Shown: positions 32,704 to 43,832 of the stretch, one piece after another
Layout of the letters: the number at the start of each line of letters is the position of its first letter
Position numbering within the stretch: position 1 is the first letter of the stretch
Assembly: GCF_031679605.1 (NCBI RefSeq)
Contig: NZ_CP117522.1
Span: forward strand, 7,874,001-7,938,000
Length of the DNA: 64,000 bases
Direction: 5' to 3'
Source: Streptomyces luomodiensis
GTDB lineage: Bacteria > Actinomycetota > Actinomycetes > Streptomycetales > Streptomycetaceae
The notes under the pieces: generated by a model
Databases searched by the model: none
What the model was told of the DNA's origin: nothing
The model's input: the letters and a program-made list of their open reading frames with translations, nothing else
Position numbers and translations under genes: made by a program

Positions 32704-33567
32704 TCAACGCCGTCGGCGCGCCGCGGGCATCAGCAGATCGCTCACCACCGGCAGGTGGTCGGAGGCTTCGGGGTCCACCGTGACCACCTCGGCGGCGAGC
32801 GGGCCGATGTCGTGGGAGGCGAGGAGGTAGTCGATACGGGCGTGCGGGTCGGCGGCGTCGTAGGTGAAGCCGTCCCCGGTGCCGGCCTTTGTCCACACGT
32901 CGTCGAGCACACCGGTCAGGGTGCGGATCTCCGGGGCCTCGGACGTGGCGTTCAGATCGCCGACCAGGACGGTGCGCCCGGGGTTCGGCCCGAGGAGTTC
33001 GGCGATCCGGGCGGACTGCCGCTCGCGCTCCCGGCCGTCGTCGTGCTGAAGGTGCGTCACGGCGAAGGTGACGCGCGTACCGCCCACGTCCAGCGTGGCC
33101 CGGAGCAGACCGCGCTGCTCATGGCCGGGGACGAGCGGAAGGTGGGTGTTGGTCCAGGACAGGATCGGCCGGCGGGAGAGCACCGCGGTGCCGTACTGAC
33201 GGCGCGGCCGGCCGGGCTCCTCCGGGTCCAGGTCGAGGTTGGCGCCGAAGGCGTACCGCATGCCCAGCCGCTCGCCCAGCCAGGCCGGCTGGTCGGCGAA
33301 GCCGCTGCGCCGCCAGTACCGGTCGACCTCCTCCAGGCCGATGACGTCCACTCCCAGGGCCTCGATCACCTGGGCGACGCGCTCCAGGTCCAGTACGTCG
33401 GCCGGGCTCGCGCCATGGTGGATGTTGAACGTGGCCACGCGCAGCCGCTCCTCCGTACCCGTGGCGGCCGCCGCCGCCCAGGCCGTCCCGGTGGCGGCGG
33501 TGGTGCCGAGGCCGATCGCCGCGGCGAGGAACCGGCGGCGGCCGGGAACAGTGATCAGGTGATCCAT
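32704..33567 (-). CDS. Exported endonuclease/exonuclease/phosphatase-family protein
   Basis: 287 residues. Twin-arginine signal (GRRRFLAAAIGLGTTAATG, then AWAAAAA). The EEP metal-dependent phosphodiesterase fold is complete: RVATFNIHHG, IGLEEVDRYW, TFAVTHLQHDDG, GRTVLVGDLNATSEAP and EASDHLPVVSDL. Family members act on nucleic acids, phosphoinositides or sphingomyelin; the substrate is open. Start ATG 33567 is set by the signal peptide. Confidence 0.88.
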   Translation of the reverse strand: MDHLITVPGRRRFLAAAIGLGTTAATGTAWAAAAATGTEERLRVATFNIHHGASPADVLDLERVAQVIEALGVDVIGLEEVDRYWRRSGFADQPAWLGERLGMRYAFGANLDLDPEEPGRPRRQYGTAVLSRRPILSWTNTHLPLVPGHEQRGLLRATLDVGGTRVTFAVTHLQHDDGRERERQSARIAELLGPNPGRTVLVGDLNATSEAPEIRTLTGVLDDVWTKAGTGDGFTYDAADPHARIDYLLASHDIGPLAAEVVTVDPEASDHLPVVSDLLMPAARRRR

Positions 33568-33656
33568 GCCGGTCAGCGTGCGTTCCGGTGCCGAACGTGG
33601 CCCCACGGCGCCGCTCACCGCGCCCGTACGTCCACCGTCCGGACGAGCCGCCGGCC

Positions 33657-33872
33657 TCACCGACGATCGAACTTGATCGGGTAGGACACCGTCGAGCGCG
33701 GCTCGGGCTGCTTCTTGTCGCCCTTCTTATCGCCCTTCTCGCTCTGGAAGTGGACGGGATACCGGTCCTTCTGGTCCGACTCGCCGTCGCGGGTGTTGCC
33801 GTCACCGTGGTTGTTGATCCACAGGACCCCCGCCACGATCGCTCCGAACACCATCATCTGCTTCTTCTGCAC
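33657..33872 (-). CDS. Small single-pass membrane protein with charged C-terminus
   Basis: 71 residues from GTG 33872, preceded by GGGGGAGTCGGG. A short N-terminal hydrophobic helix ([14 protein letters not shown]) is followed by a strongly charged Asp/Lys-rich tail containing [18 protein letters not shown] do not recognise a family. Divergent from argG with 155 bp between starts, so the two promoters share this gap. Confidence 0.6.
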   Translation of the reverse strand: MQKKQMMVFGAIVAGVLWINNHGDGNTRDGESDQKDRYPVHFQSEKGDKKGDKKQPEPRSTVSYPIKFDRR

Positions 33873-33962
33873 GGGTCCCGACTCCCCCTCGGTCCACAGC
33901 TGCGCTCTCCGCGTCATCCATGGTGACAGCACCGACCCGCCGGACAACCCTCTTGGGGCGCT

Positions 33963-34012
33963 TTGACGAAACATGCGGCCCAGTGCATACTTATACCTAC
34001 GACCGTATGAAA
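33963..34012 (+). promoter_or_regulatory. argG promoter and ARG-box-like site
   Basis: TTGACG (33963-33968) and CATACT (33986-33991) with a 17-bp spacer. An ARG-box-like AT-rich stretch (about 33982-34012, GTGCATACTTATACC ... GTATGAAAC) covers the -10 and start region and shares TGCATA with the argC site. Suggests independent but parallel ArgR control. Confidence 0.6.
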
Positions 34013-34027
34013 CGTAAGGAGGGACCC

Positions 34028-36797
<2,770 letters not shown>

Positions 36798-36820
36798 ACG
36801 GGAGAGGTGGGGACGGCACC

Positions 36821-37813
36821 ATGGGTTTCGAACGTCTTGCGGAGATCGCCACCCCTGAGGCGGGGGCGGCCCGGATCGGGCTCGGCCTGGCCGCGGTCGG
36901 CCGTCCCGCCTACATCAACCTCGGCCGGGACCAGGACCTCCCGGCCGAGCGCCCGGTCGAGGTGATGCGGCAGCGCAGCCATGAGCTGCTGGACGCCGCC
37001 TACGCCGCCGGCGTGCGCTATCTGGACGCGGCGCGCTCCTACGGCCGGGCCGAGGAGTTCCTCGCCGACTGGCTGCGCGACCGGCCGGACGCCGCGCGGG
37101 ACGTGGTGGTCGGCTCCAAGTGGGGCTATACGTACGTCGCGGACTGGCGTACGGACGCCGAGACCCATGAGGTCAAGGACCACGGCGTCGAGCTCTTCGA
37201 GCGGCAGCGCGGGCTGACCGACGCGCTGCTCGGCGACCGGCTGGACCTGTACCAGATCCACTCGGTGACCCCCGAGAGCCCGGCCCTCACCGACCGCGAG
37301 TTGCACACCCGGCTGGCGGCGCTGGCCGCGGAGGGGGTGACGGTCGGCGTGTCCACCAGCGGTCCGCGTCAGGCCGAGGCGATCCGCGCCGCGCTGGCCG
37401 TGGAGGTCGACGGCCGGCCGCTCTTCCGCACCATCCAGAGCACCTACAACCTGCTGGAGCCCTCGGCCGGGGCGGCACTGGCCGAGGCCCATCAGGCGGG
37501 CCGGGCGGTCATCGTCAAGGAAGCCGTGGCCAACGGCCGGCTCACCGAGGCCGCCGGCGAGCGGCTGCCGGCGGCCCTGCGCGAGGTGGCCGAGGAGACC
37601 GGCGTCACCCCCGACGCCGTCGCCCTCGCCGCGGTCCTGCACCGCCCGTGGGTGACCGTCGTCCTCTCCGGCGCGGCCACCACGGCCCAGCTGCACGCCA
37701 ATCTGGCCGCCGCCGGCCTGAGCCTGGACGAGCGTCAGGTGAGCGAGCTTCAGCGGTTGGCGGAACCCGCCGAAGGCTACTGGCGACACCGCTCCGAACT
37801 GCCCTGGTCCTGA
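36821..37813 (+). CDS. Aldo/keto reductase
   Basis: 330 residues. (beta/alpha)8 oxidoreductase, NADPH-dependent by family. Catalytic Asp/Tyr region YLDAARSYGRAEEFLADWL; Lys in VVGSKWGYTYVADWR; the usual QxHW-type position reads LDLYQIHSVTP, and NADPH contacts VSTSGPRQAEAIR and QSTYNLLEPSAG follow. C-terminal cofactor loop ATTAQLHANLAAAGL. ATG 36821 with GGAGAGGTGGGG upstream. Placed directly behind argH, but no role in arginine metabolism is implied. Confidence 0.88.
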   Translation: MGFERLAEIATPEAGAARIGLGLAAVGRPAYINLGRDQDLPAERPVEVMRQRSHELLDAAYAAGVRYLDAARSYGRAEEFLADWLRDRPDAARDVVVGSKWGYTYVADWRTDAETHEVKDHGVELFERQRGLTDALLGDRLDLYQIHSVTPESPALTDRELHTRLAALAAEGVTVGVSTSGPRQAEAIRAALAVEVDGRPLFRTIQSTYNLLEPSAGAALAEAHQAGRAVIVKEAVANGRLTEAAGERLPAALREVAEETGVTPDAVALAAVLHRPWVTVVLSGAATTAQLHANLAAAGLSLDERQVSELQRLAEPAEGYWRHRSELPWS

Positions 37814-37890
37814 GCCCCCGCCGGGGCCGTCGGTCCCCCGGCCCGGCGATGCCGAGCAGGGCGTGCGAGGGGACGGGGGAGACGCGGGGG

Positions 37891-38694
37891 CTAGAGCGCG
37901 CTCAGGAACATCCGGACCGCGCGGGCGTACCCGCGCGGCGCGTCGTCATGGATCCAGTGACCGCACCCGGCGAATTCGCGCAGCCGCGTGTTGGGGCGAC
38001 GGGTGGCCATCTCGTGGGCGTGGCCCGGCGGCAGCAGCGGGCTGTGCTCGCCGCGCATCAGCAGCGCGGGGCAGGTGGAGCCCAGCCAGTCGTCCCAGAA
38101 GTCACCGCACATGGCCTGCTGGGACGCCATCATGTGGCTGGGCTCGAACAGCAGCCGCCAGCCGCCCGTGGGGTCCGGTTCGGCGCTGTCCAGGAAGTAC
38201 GAGGCGTCCGGGATGCCCCGGGACTCGATGGCGGCGCGCAGGTTCTCCCGGTCCACGGCCCAGGTCGGCCAGCCGGAGACGTCGAGCACCGGATGGCTGA
38301 CCACCGGACGGCCCGTCACCGCGCCGATGTCCTCGACGACAAGCGCGCTCACCAGATCCGGATGGCGGGCGGCGAGGGCGTACGCGCCGACCGCGCCGGT
38401 GGAGTGGGCGACGACCGGGACCGGGCCCAGCCGCAGCTCCCGCAGCAGCGCGGCCGCGTCGGCCACGTACTCGTCCAGCGTGAACGGGCCGCCGCCACCG
38501 GTCAGTCCGTGGCCCCGCTGATCGAGGGCTATCACCCGCCGTTCGGGGGCGAGGGCGGCAGCCAGGGGCGCGTACATCCTGCCCCGGCCGAAGTGGCCGT
38601 GCAGGGCCAGAACCGGGGTGCCCGGTCCGCCGAAATCGGTCAGGGCGAACCGCCGACCGCGCAGGATGACGAAGTCGGGGGAGGGCACGGTCAT
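37891..38694 (-). CDS. Alpha/beta-fold hydrolase
   Basis: 267 residues from ATG 38694 (an upstream in-frame GTG/ATG-type start at 38715 is possible). Oxyanion strand VLALHGHFGRGR, then ALDQRGHGLT; nucleophile elbow is VVAHSTGAVGAYALA, so the motif is H-S-T-G with Ser as nucleophile; acid in the LLMRGEHSPLLPPGHA region; catalytic His in FAGCGHWIHDDAP. Related to esterases, haloperoxidases and epoxide hydrolases of this fold; substrate unknown. Convergent with the aldo/keto reductase. Confidence 0.85.
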   Translation of the reverse strand: MTVPSPDFVILRGRRFALTDFGGPGTPVLALHGHFGRGRMYAPLAAALAPERRVIALDQRGHGLTGGGGPFTLDEYVADAAALLRELRLGPVPVVAHSTGAVGAYALAARHPDLVSALVVEDIGAVTGRPVVSHPVLDVSGWPTWAVDRENLRAAIESRGIPDASYFLDSAEPDPTGGWRLLFEPSHMMASQQAMCGDFWDDWLGSTCPALLMRGEHSPLLPPGHAHEMATRRPNTRLREFAGCGHWIHDDAPRGYARAVRMFLSAL

Positions 38695-38871
38695 CGTGGT
38701 CACCCGGGGCACCATAGCGGCCGGGATCGGCGGTGACCACCAGGGAGCGGAATCCTATCTTCCGCCTGTGCGCCGGACCATGACCCTTCACCGGCGCGCC
38801 GGCCCGCCGTGCCCCGCAATTCACCGGAACGCCAGCCGCCAGCCACCGCACCTTAGCCGGACCCCGCGGCT

Positions 38872-39303
38872 ATGACCGAGGCGACCCGGCGACTCGACCG
38901 CGGCGGCCGGCCGTACCTCGGGCGGGCTGGCTCGGAGGGGGAACGCGGTGGCCCGGGATGCCCAGCGCGGCGGCCCGATCGCATGACTGGGGCGACCCGG
39001 TGGCTCGACCGCGACGGCCCGGCCGTACCTCCGCAGGGCCAGGCCTGAACGAAAACCCGGTGGCCCGGGATGCCCAGCGCGGTGGCCCGGCCGTATGGCC
39101 GAGGCGACTTGGCGACTCGATCGCGGCGGGCCGACCGCGCCCCGGCCAGGCCGGGCTCGGAGGGGGTCCGCGGTGGCCCGGGATGCTCAACGCGGTGGCC
39201 CGATCGCATGACTGAGGCGACCCGGTGCTCGATCGCGGCGGCCCGCTGCGCCCCGGCCAGGCCAGGCCGGGGCGGGCCTGAAGGGGAAACGCGGCGGCCC
39301 GGA
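38872..39303. repeat. Tandem repeat, about four copies of a ~112-bp unit
   Basis: Units begin ATGACYGRGGCGACCCGG at 38872, 38983, 39095 (ATGGCCGAGGCGACTTGG) and 39208, spaced 111, 112 and 113 bp. Each contains CTCGAYCGCGRCGG near the start and, in the first three, GGTGGCCCGGGATGC(C/T)CA about 75 bp in. The fourth copy diverges and is cut by the following hairpin. The unit length is not a multiple of three and shifts frame between copies, so it is not coding. The gap 38695-39365 has no supported gene. Confidence 0.85.
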
Positions 39304-39348
39304 CATACGGCCGCGGCGGTCCGGTACCCGGACCGCCGCGGCCGTATG
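39304..39348. terminator. 21-bp perfect hairpin downstream of plsC
   Basis: Arms 39304-39324 and 39328-39348 are exact reverse complements (outer part CATACGGCCGCGG / CCGCGGCCGTATG) around a TAC loop. It lies 18 bp after the leftward plsC stop; likely terminator. Confidence 0.75.
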
Positions 39349-39365
39349 GCGTGCGCTCGAACCCC

Positions 39366-40040
39366 TCAGGCGGCCGACTTCGCCTTCGTGGCGTACATGT
39401 CCACGTACTCCTGCCCGGACAGCCGCATGACCTCGCTCATCACCTCGTCGGTCACGGCCCGCAGCACATAGCGGTCGCGGTCCATGCCCTCGTAGCGGGT
39501 GAACTCCAGCGGCTCGCCGAAGCGGACCTCCACCCGGCCCGGCCGCGGCAGCCCCTTGCCGCCCGGCTGGATCCGGTCGGTGCCGATCATCGCGAACGGC
39601 ACCACGGGCGCGCCGGTCATCAGGGCGAGCCGGGCGATACCGGTGCGGCCCCGGTAGAGGCGGCCGTCGGGGGAGCGGGTGCCCTCGGGATAGATGCCGA
39701 AGACCTTGCCCTCCTCCAGCACCCGGCGCCCCGTCATCAGCGCGGCGACGCCGCCGCGTCCGCCGTCGCGGTCCACCGGGATCATGCCGACGCCGGTGAA
39801 GAACCAGGCCATCAGCCGGCCCTTGAGGCCCTTGCCCGTGACGTACTCGTCCTTGCCGATGAAGAAGACCTGACGGTCACAGACCAGCGGCAGGATCATC
39901 GAGTCGATGAAGGTGAGATGGTTCCCGGCGAGGATCACCGGGCCCGAGCCCGGAATGCGCTCGGCCCCCTCGACCCGTGGGCGGAACATCAGGCGCATCA
40001 GCGGACCGAGTACTGCCTTCAGAAACGCGAATCGGGACAC
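39366..40040 (-). CDS. plsC: 1-acyl-sn-glycerol-3-phosphate acyltransferase
   Basis: 224 residues. Membrane-associated acyltransferase of phospholipid synthesis. Catalytic H41-x4-D46 in AGNHLTFIDSMI; substrate-binding YPEGTRSPDGRLYRGRTG; GAPVVPFAMIGTDRI after it. GTG 40040 is chosen because GGAGGGCCC precedes it and the family N-terminus (FAFLKAVLGPLM) starts there. Several paralogues are usual in streptomycetes. Confidence 0.9.
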   Translation of the reverse strand: MSRFAFLKAVLGPLMRLMFRPRVEGAERIPGSGPVILAGNHLTFIDSMILPLVCDRQVFFIGKDEYVTGKGLKGRLMAWFFTGVGMIPVDRDGGRGGVAALMTGRRVLEEGKVFGIYPEGTRSPDGRLYRGRTGIARLALMTGAPVVPFAMIGTDRIQPGGKGLPRPGRVEVRFGEPLEFTRYEGMDRDRYVLRAVTDEVMSEVMRLSGQEYVDMYATKAKSAA

Positions 40041-40325
40041 GGGCCCTCCGGTCGGGGTCAAATTCTGGGGCGCGTCGCCGTGCGGTCCGTCAACCTCGTA
40101 CCGCACCGTTGCGCCGATGAGGACGATACTCGCCGGTTGCGCTCCGGCGCACACCAGGTTCACCCACCTGATACGCAGTGTTGACCCACGTTCCCCACGC
40201 GTTTCGCCCGAGGTCTCCCACGCGAAAGCCGCTCCCGCCTACCATCAGCCCGTCTTCTGACCGGATTTAACAGGTGCTGGGCACGGTGGTGAACACCGTG
40301 TCGAACACCACATCAAGGAGTGCTC

Positions 40326-41483
40326 ATGGAACGGGAGCAACAGCCCGGACGGCGCGCCCTCCTGGGGGCCGCGGCCCTCGGCGCGGGAGCGATGGCGCTG
40401 GGCGGTGCGGGCACGGCGGCGGCCGCGGGCACGGAGGCGGGCGCCGCCTCGGGCGCGCCCGGCCGGAACCGTGAGCTGCCGGTGCCCACCGTCATCGGCC
40501 ACCGCGGCGCCAGCGGCTACCGGCCCGAGCACACCCTCGGCTCGTACCAGCTCGCCCTGGACATGGGCGCGGACATCGTCGAGCAGGACCTGGTCCCCAC
40601 CAAGGACGGCCATCTGGTCTGCCGTCACGAGAACGACATCACGGCCACCACGGACGTCGCCTCGCACCCGGAGTTCGCCGACCGCAAGACCACCAAGACG
40701 GTCGACGGCACGAAGCTCACCGGCTGGTTCACCGAGGACTTCACCCTCGCCGAGCTGAAGACGCTGCGCGCCAAGGAGCGCATCCCGGGCACCCGTCAGC
40801 ACAACACCCTCTACGACGGCCGCTGGGAGGTGCCCACCTTTGAAGAGGTGCTCCAGTGGGCCGACCGCGAGGGCCGCAAGCGGGGCCGCCGGGTCTGGCT
40901 GTACGTGGAGACCAAGCACCCCACCTACTTCCGCAAGCTCGGGCTCGGCCTCGAGGAGCCGCTGGCCAAGCTGCTGCGCCGGTACGGCCGGCACAAGAAG
41001 GACGCGGCGCTGTTCCTCCAGTCCTTCGAGCCGAGCAGCATCCAGCGGCTGCGCAAGCTGGTCGACACCCCGGCGGTCGTGCTGCTGTCCACCATCGACA
41101 GCAGGCCCTGGGACTTCGTCGAGGCGAACGACCCGCGTACGGTCCGTGACCTGGTGGGGCCCGAGGGACTGAAGTGGATCGCGAGCTACGCCCAGGGCAT
41201 CGGCCCTGATTTGTCGGTCATCATCCCCCGCACGTCCGACGGCAAGCTCGGCACGCCGACCAGCGTGGTGAAGGACGCGCACGCGGCGGGGCTGGTCCTG
41301 CACCCGTACACCGTGCGCGCCGAGAACACCTTCCTCCCGGCCGACTTCCGCCGGGGCAGCGACCCCAACGCCTACGGTGACGCCTTCGGAGTGTTCAAGG
41401 CATACTTCGAGACCGGAATTGACGGAATCTTCTCCGACAACCCGGACACCGCGCTCCTCGCGGCGGCGGACTTCCGCAAGTAA
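40326..41483 (+). CDS. Exported glycerophosphodiester phosphodiesterase
   Basis: 385 residues. Tat-type signal: QQPGRRALLGAAALGAGAMA, then GTAAAAG. GDPD domain: VIGHRGASGYRPEHTLGSYQ, ADIVEQDLVPTKDGHLVCRH, LYVETKHPTYFRKLGLGLEE, LQSFEPSSIQRLRKL and LHPYTVRAEN. Releases glycerol-3-phosphate from lipid head groups or teichoic acids outside the cell, often phosphate-regulated. ATG 40326 has AAGGAG at the right spacing. Divergent from plsC; both touch glycerolipids, which may be coincidence. Confidence 0.93.
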   Translation: MEREQQPGRRALLGAAALGAGAMALGGAGTAAAAGTEAGAASGAPGRNRELPVPTVIGHRGASGYRPEHTLGSYQLALDMGADIVEQDLVPTKDGHLVCRHENDITATTDVASHPEFADRKTTKTVDGTKLTGWFTEDFTLAELKTLRAKERIPGTRQHNTLYDGRWEVPTFEEVLQWADREGRKRGRRVWLYVETKHPTYFRKLGLGLEEPLAKLLRRYGRHKKDAALFLQSFEPSSIQRLRKLVDTPAVVLLSTIDSRPWDFVEANDPRTVRDLVGPEGLKWIASYAQGIGPDLSVIIPRTSDGKLGTPTSVVKDAHAAGLVLHPYTVRAENTFLPADFRRGSDPNAYGDAFGVFKAYFETGIDGIFSDNPDTALLAAADFRK

Positions 41484-41505
41484 CGCACACGCACCTCAGA
41501 AGTGA

Positions 41506-41543
41506 CCGCGGGGCCGCGCGAGCGTCAAGGCGCGGCCCCGCGG
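41506..41543 (+). terminator. Terminator after the glycerophosphodiesterase gene
   Basis: CCGCGGGGCCGCGC (41506-41519) and GCGCGGCCCCGCGG (41530-41543), 14-bp perfect arms, 10-nt loop. Confidence 0.75.
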
Positions 41544-41611
41544 CTTCCCCGGTCGGGTGACGAAACCGCCCCCCGGCAACCACCCCACGACCGGGCCTCG
41601 TCCCGCCCGGC

Positions 41612-42133
41612 ATGGACCTTGTGAAGCAGCTGGGCCCGCTGCTGGCCGCCGAGGCGGCGGCCGAGGCGCACGGCGTCGGCGTCGAGCCCGCGGAACTCGA
41701 ACAGGCCGTCTGGCTACGGCTGCTGGAGCGCACCCGCGACACCGGACCGCCGCCCCACCCCGCCCGCTGGCTGCGCTGCGCCGTACGGGCCGAGGTGCGC
41801 GGGGTCAGGCGCCGGGCGCGCCGCGAGGTGCCGTACGACCCGGTGGGCGGCGGCCCGCCCAGCGGCCCCGAGCCCCGCCCCGCCGAACACGCCGTGCTGG
41901 CCGCGGAGACCCGCCGGACGCTGCGCGCGGCGGTGCGGCGGCTGCCCGGCCGCTGCCCCGCGCTGCTCGCGGCGATGCTCTCCCGCTCCGATCCCACGTA
42001 CCGCGAGATCGCCGGGCAGTTGGGAATGTCACAGGGGAGTCTGGGGCCGGTACGTTCCCGATGTCTGAGTTGCCTGCGCAGAATGCTCACGGCGGAGGTT
42101 GCGGCTCCTGAACCGTGGGGAAAGGAGCGATAG
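41612..42133 (+). CDS. Small sigma-70-like DNA-binding protein
   Basis: 173 residues. N-terminal part resembles sigma region 2 in reduced form (LEQAVWLRLLERTRDTG, ARWLRCAVRAEVRGVRRRAR); the C-terminal part is a region-4 helix-turn-helix (LLAAMLSRSDPTYREIAGQL, GMSQGSLGPVRSRCLSCLRR). No anti-sigma gene is adjacent. Such short, degenerate sigma-like proteins are frequent in Streptomyces and their promoters are mostly unknown. The ribosome site before ATG 41612 is weak. Confidence 0.75.
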   Translation: MDLVKQLGPLLAAEAAAEAHGVGVEPAELEQAVWLRLLERTRDTGPPPHPARWLRCAVRAEVRGVRRRARREVPYDPVGGGPPSGPEPRPAEHAVLAAETRRTLRAAVRRLPGRCPALLAAMLSRSDPTYREIAGQLGMSQGSLGPVRSRCLSCLRRMLTAEVAAPEPWGKER

Positions 42134-42253
42134 ACAACCGGCGCCTCGGAGGCGGACGCCGATCGGCGGCGCCTCCACCCAGGCCATGAACCCCGGTCGC
42201 ACTCCTACCCTCAAGGCGACCGGCGGAACCGAGAAAAGGGGAGGCATGCGCAC

Positions 42254-42757
42254 ATGGGCATGAGCGTGACCATCTCCGCGGCGACCGCGGACGACGCCGA
42301 GCAGATCCTGAAGCTGCAGTATCTGTGCTACCAGGGCGAGGCGGAGCTCTACGGCGACTACTCCATCGAACCGCTGACGGAGTCGCTCGACGACCTGCGC
42401 GCCGAACTGAGCGAGGGCTGCGTGCTCGTCGCCCGGCTCGGCGCGGAGGTCGTCGGCTCGGTCCGCGGGGCCGTCGACGACAAGGGGACCGCCGCCATCG
42501 GCAAGCTGATCGTCCACCCGCGCATGCAGCGGCACGGCCTGGGCGGGCGGCTGCTCGCCGCGATCGAGGAGCGGCTGGCCGGGGAGCGGGCCGCCAAGCG
42601 GTACCGGCTGTTCACCGGCCACCGCAGCGAGGGCAATCTGCGGCTGTACCGCCGTTACGGCTACGCCCAGGTGGGCACCGAGGAGGTCAACCGCCGGCTG
42701 AGCCTGATCACCCTGGAGAAGGACGCCGCGGCCAGCGCGTACGCCGCGAGCGCTTAG
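42254..42757 (+). CDS. GNAT-family N-acetyltransferase
   Basis: 167 residues. Starts VTISAATADDAEQILKLQYL; beta-strand GAEVVGSVRGAVDDKG and KLIVHPRMQRHGLGGRLLAA (acetyl-CoA loop R-H-G-L-G-G), then FTGHRSEGNLRLYRRYGYAQ. Typical stand-alone GNAT; substrate unknown. GGGGAGGC lies upstream of the start. Confidence 0.87.
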   Translation: MGMSVTISAATADDAEQILKLQYLCYQGEAELYGDYSIEPLTESLDDLRAELSEGCVLVARLGAEVVGSVRGAVDDKGTAAIGKLIVHPRMQRHGLGGRLLAAIEERLAGERAAKRYRLFTGHRSEGNLRLYRRYGYAQVGTEEVNRRLSLITLEKDAAASAYAASA

Positions 42758-42774
42758 GCGGCGGCCTGACACGG

Positions 42775-42822
42775 TCGATCGCCGGCCGGGCCGGGAGCCC
42801 GTCCCGGCCGGCCGGCGATCGA
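42775..42822. terminator. Bidirectional terminator
   Basis: TCGATCGCCGGCCGG (42775-42789) pairs perfectly with CCGGCCGGCGATCGA (42808-42822), 15 bp. Lies between convergent genes. Confidence 0.75.
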
Positions 42823-42903
42823 GGACCGGGGGCCAGGGCGGTACCCCGGCAGGCTCGTGGCGGCGCTGACCGGACCCCGCAACCCTCGCGACGCCGCGTC
42901 CGG

Positions 42904-43323
42904 TCAGCCCCGCCGGGCCCGTCGCAGCCACAGCAGACCCGTGACCGGCAGGAAGACGGGGATGAACAGATAGCCCATCCCGTAGTCGGACCACACCGTC
43001 TGGTCGGGGAAGGCCGAGGGGTCGGCGAGGGTCCAGGTGCCCACGGTCAGCACCCCCAGCAGCTCCGCCGCACAGCACACGAACGCCGCCTTGCGCGCGC
43101 CCTCGCCGCCGCGCACCAGCGAGACCGTGATGAACGCGTACACCACGGCGGAGACCGCCGAGAGGATGTAGGCGAGCGGGGCCTCGTGGTACTGGGCGAT
43201 CAGCTGGTAGACCGAGCGGGACGCGGCGGCCACGGTGAACACGCCGTAGAGCATCACCAGCAGCCGCCCGGGGCCCTGGCCCAGTCCGGTGCGCCGCTCA
43301 ACCGTTCCGGTGTCCTCAGCCAC
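42904..43323 (-). CDS. Small integral membrane protein
   Basis: 139 residues from GTG 43323, preceded by GGGGAGGCGTCG. Four hydrophobic segments (LLVMLYGVFTVAAASRSVYQ, APLAYILSAVSAVVYAFITV, AAFVCCAAELLGVLTVGTWT, GMGYLFIPVFLPVTGLLWLR). No catalytic motif seen. Overlaps the preceding membrane gene by 8 bp, so the two are translationally coupled and likely work as a pair. Family not recognised beyond conserved actinobacterial membrane protein. Confidence 0.75.
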   Translation of the reverse strand: MAEDTGTVERRTGLGQGPGRLLVMLYGVFTVAAASRSVYQLIAQYHEAPLAYILSAVSAVVYAFITVSLVRGGEGARKAAFVCCAAELLGVLTVGTWTLADPSAFPDQTVWSDYGMGYLFIPVFLPVTGLLWLRRARRG

Positions 43324-43684
43324 CGACGCCTCCCCAGATGTCGTACAGCCGCACCTCGAGCACGGCCAGCACCACGGCCGCCGCGGAGACCGTCGCCGAC
43401 CCCCAGCGGGTCCGCTCCGCGAGCGACATGAACGCCGCGATCGGCACCGCGAGCGCCGAGCCGATGAGATACGCCACAAAGATCGCCACCCCCTGCTGGG
43501 GGTCGTCACCGCCCGCCAGCCGCACCACTCCTATGATCAGCTGCACGATCGCCAGCACGGCCACCACGGCCATGCCGATGAAGTGCCAGTCCTTGGTCGG
43601 CTGGTCCCGGTAGGTGGCGAAACCGCACCAGGCGGCGAGGAGGAGCGCGGTCACACCGAGCGCGACCGTCAGCGCGTCGATCAA
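43316..43684 (-). CDS. Small integral membrane protein (TTG start)
   Basis: 122 residues. Four hydrophobic segments (ALTVALGVTALLLAAWCGFA, GMAVVAVLAIVQLIIGVVRL, GVAIFVAYLIGSALAVPIAA, ATVSAAAVVLAVLEVRLYDI). The only start with a proper ribosome site is TTG 43684 (GGAGGTCCCG upstream); the long open frame further upstream is antisense to the HAD gene. First gene of a two-gene membrane operon; function unknown. Confidence 0.72.
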   Translation of the reverse strand: MIDALTVALGVTALLLAAWCGFATYRDQPTKDWHFIGMAVVAVLAIVQLIIGVVRLAGGDDPQQGVAIFVAYLIGSALAVPIAAFMSLAERTRWGSATVSAAAVVLAVLEVRLYDIWGGVGG

Positions 43685-43832
43685 CGGGACCTCCGCGCGG
43701 TGCGGCGGCGCACCCGACGGCGGCGCACACAGGGAGTGACAGGCATGGGACGAGGGTAATCGGCCCGGCCGGCCGCGCTGCGCCCGGCCCCGCGCCCCGG
43801 AGCGTTCCCCGCCCCCACGTACGCTGCGGCCC

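Noticed and set aside
38872..39303. Repeat-protein gene in the 112-bp array
   Set aside because: Period is not a multiple of three and changes between copies, so no frame is maintained; ATG at unit starts is coincidental.
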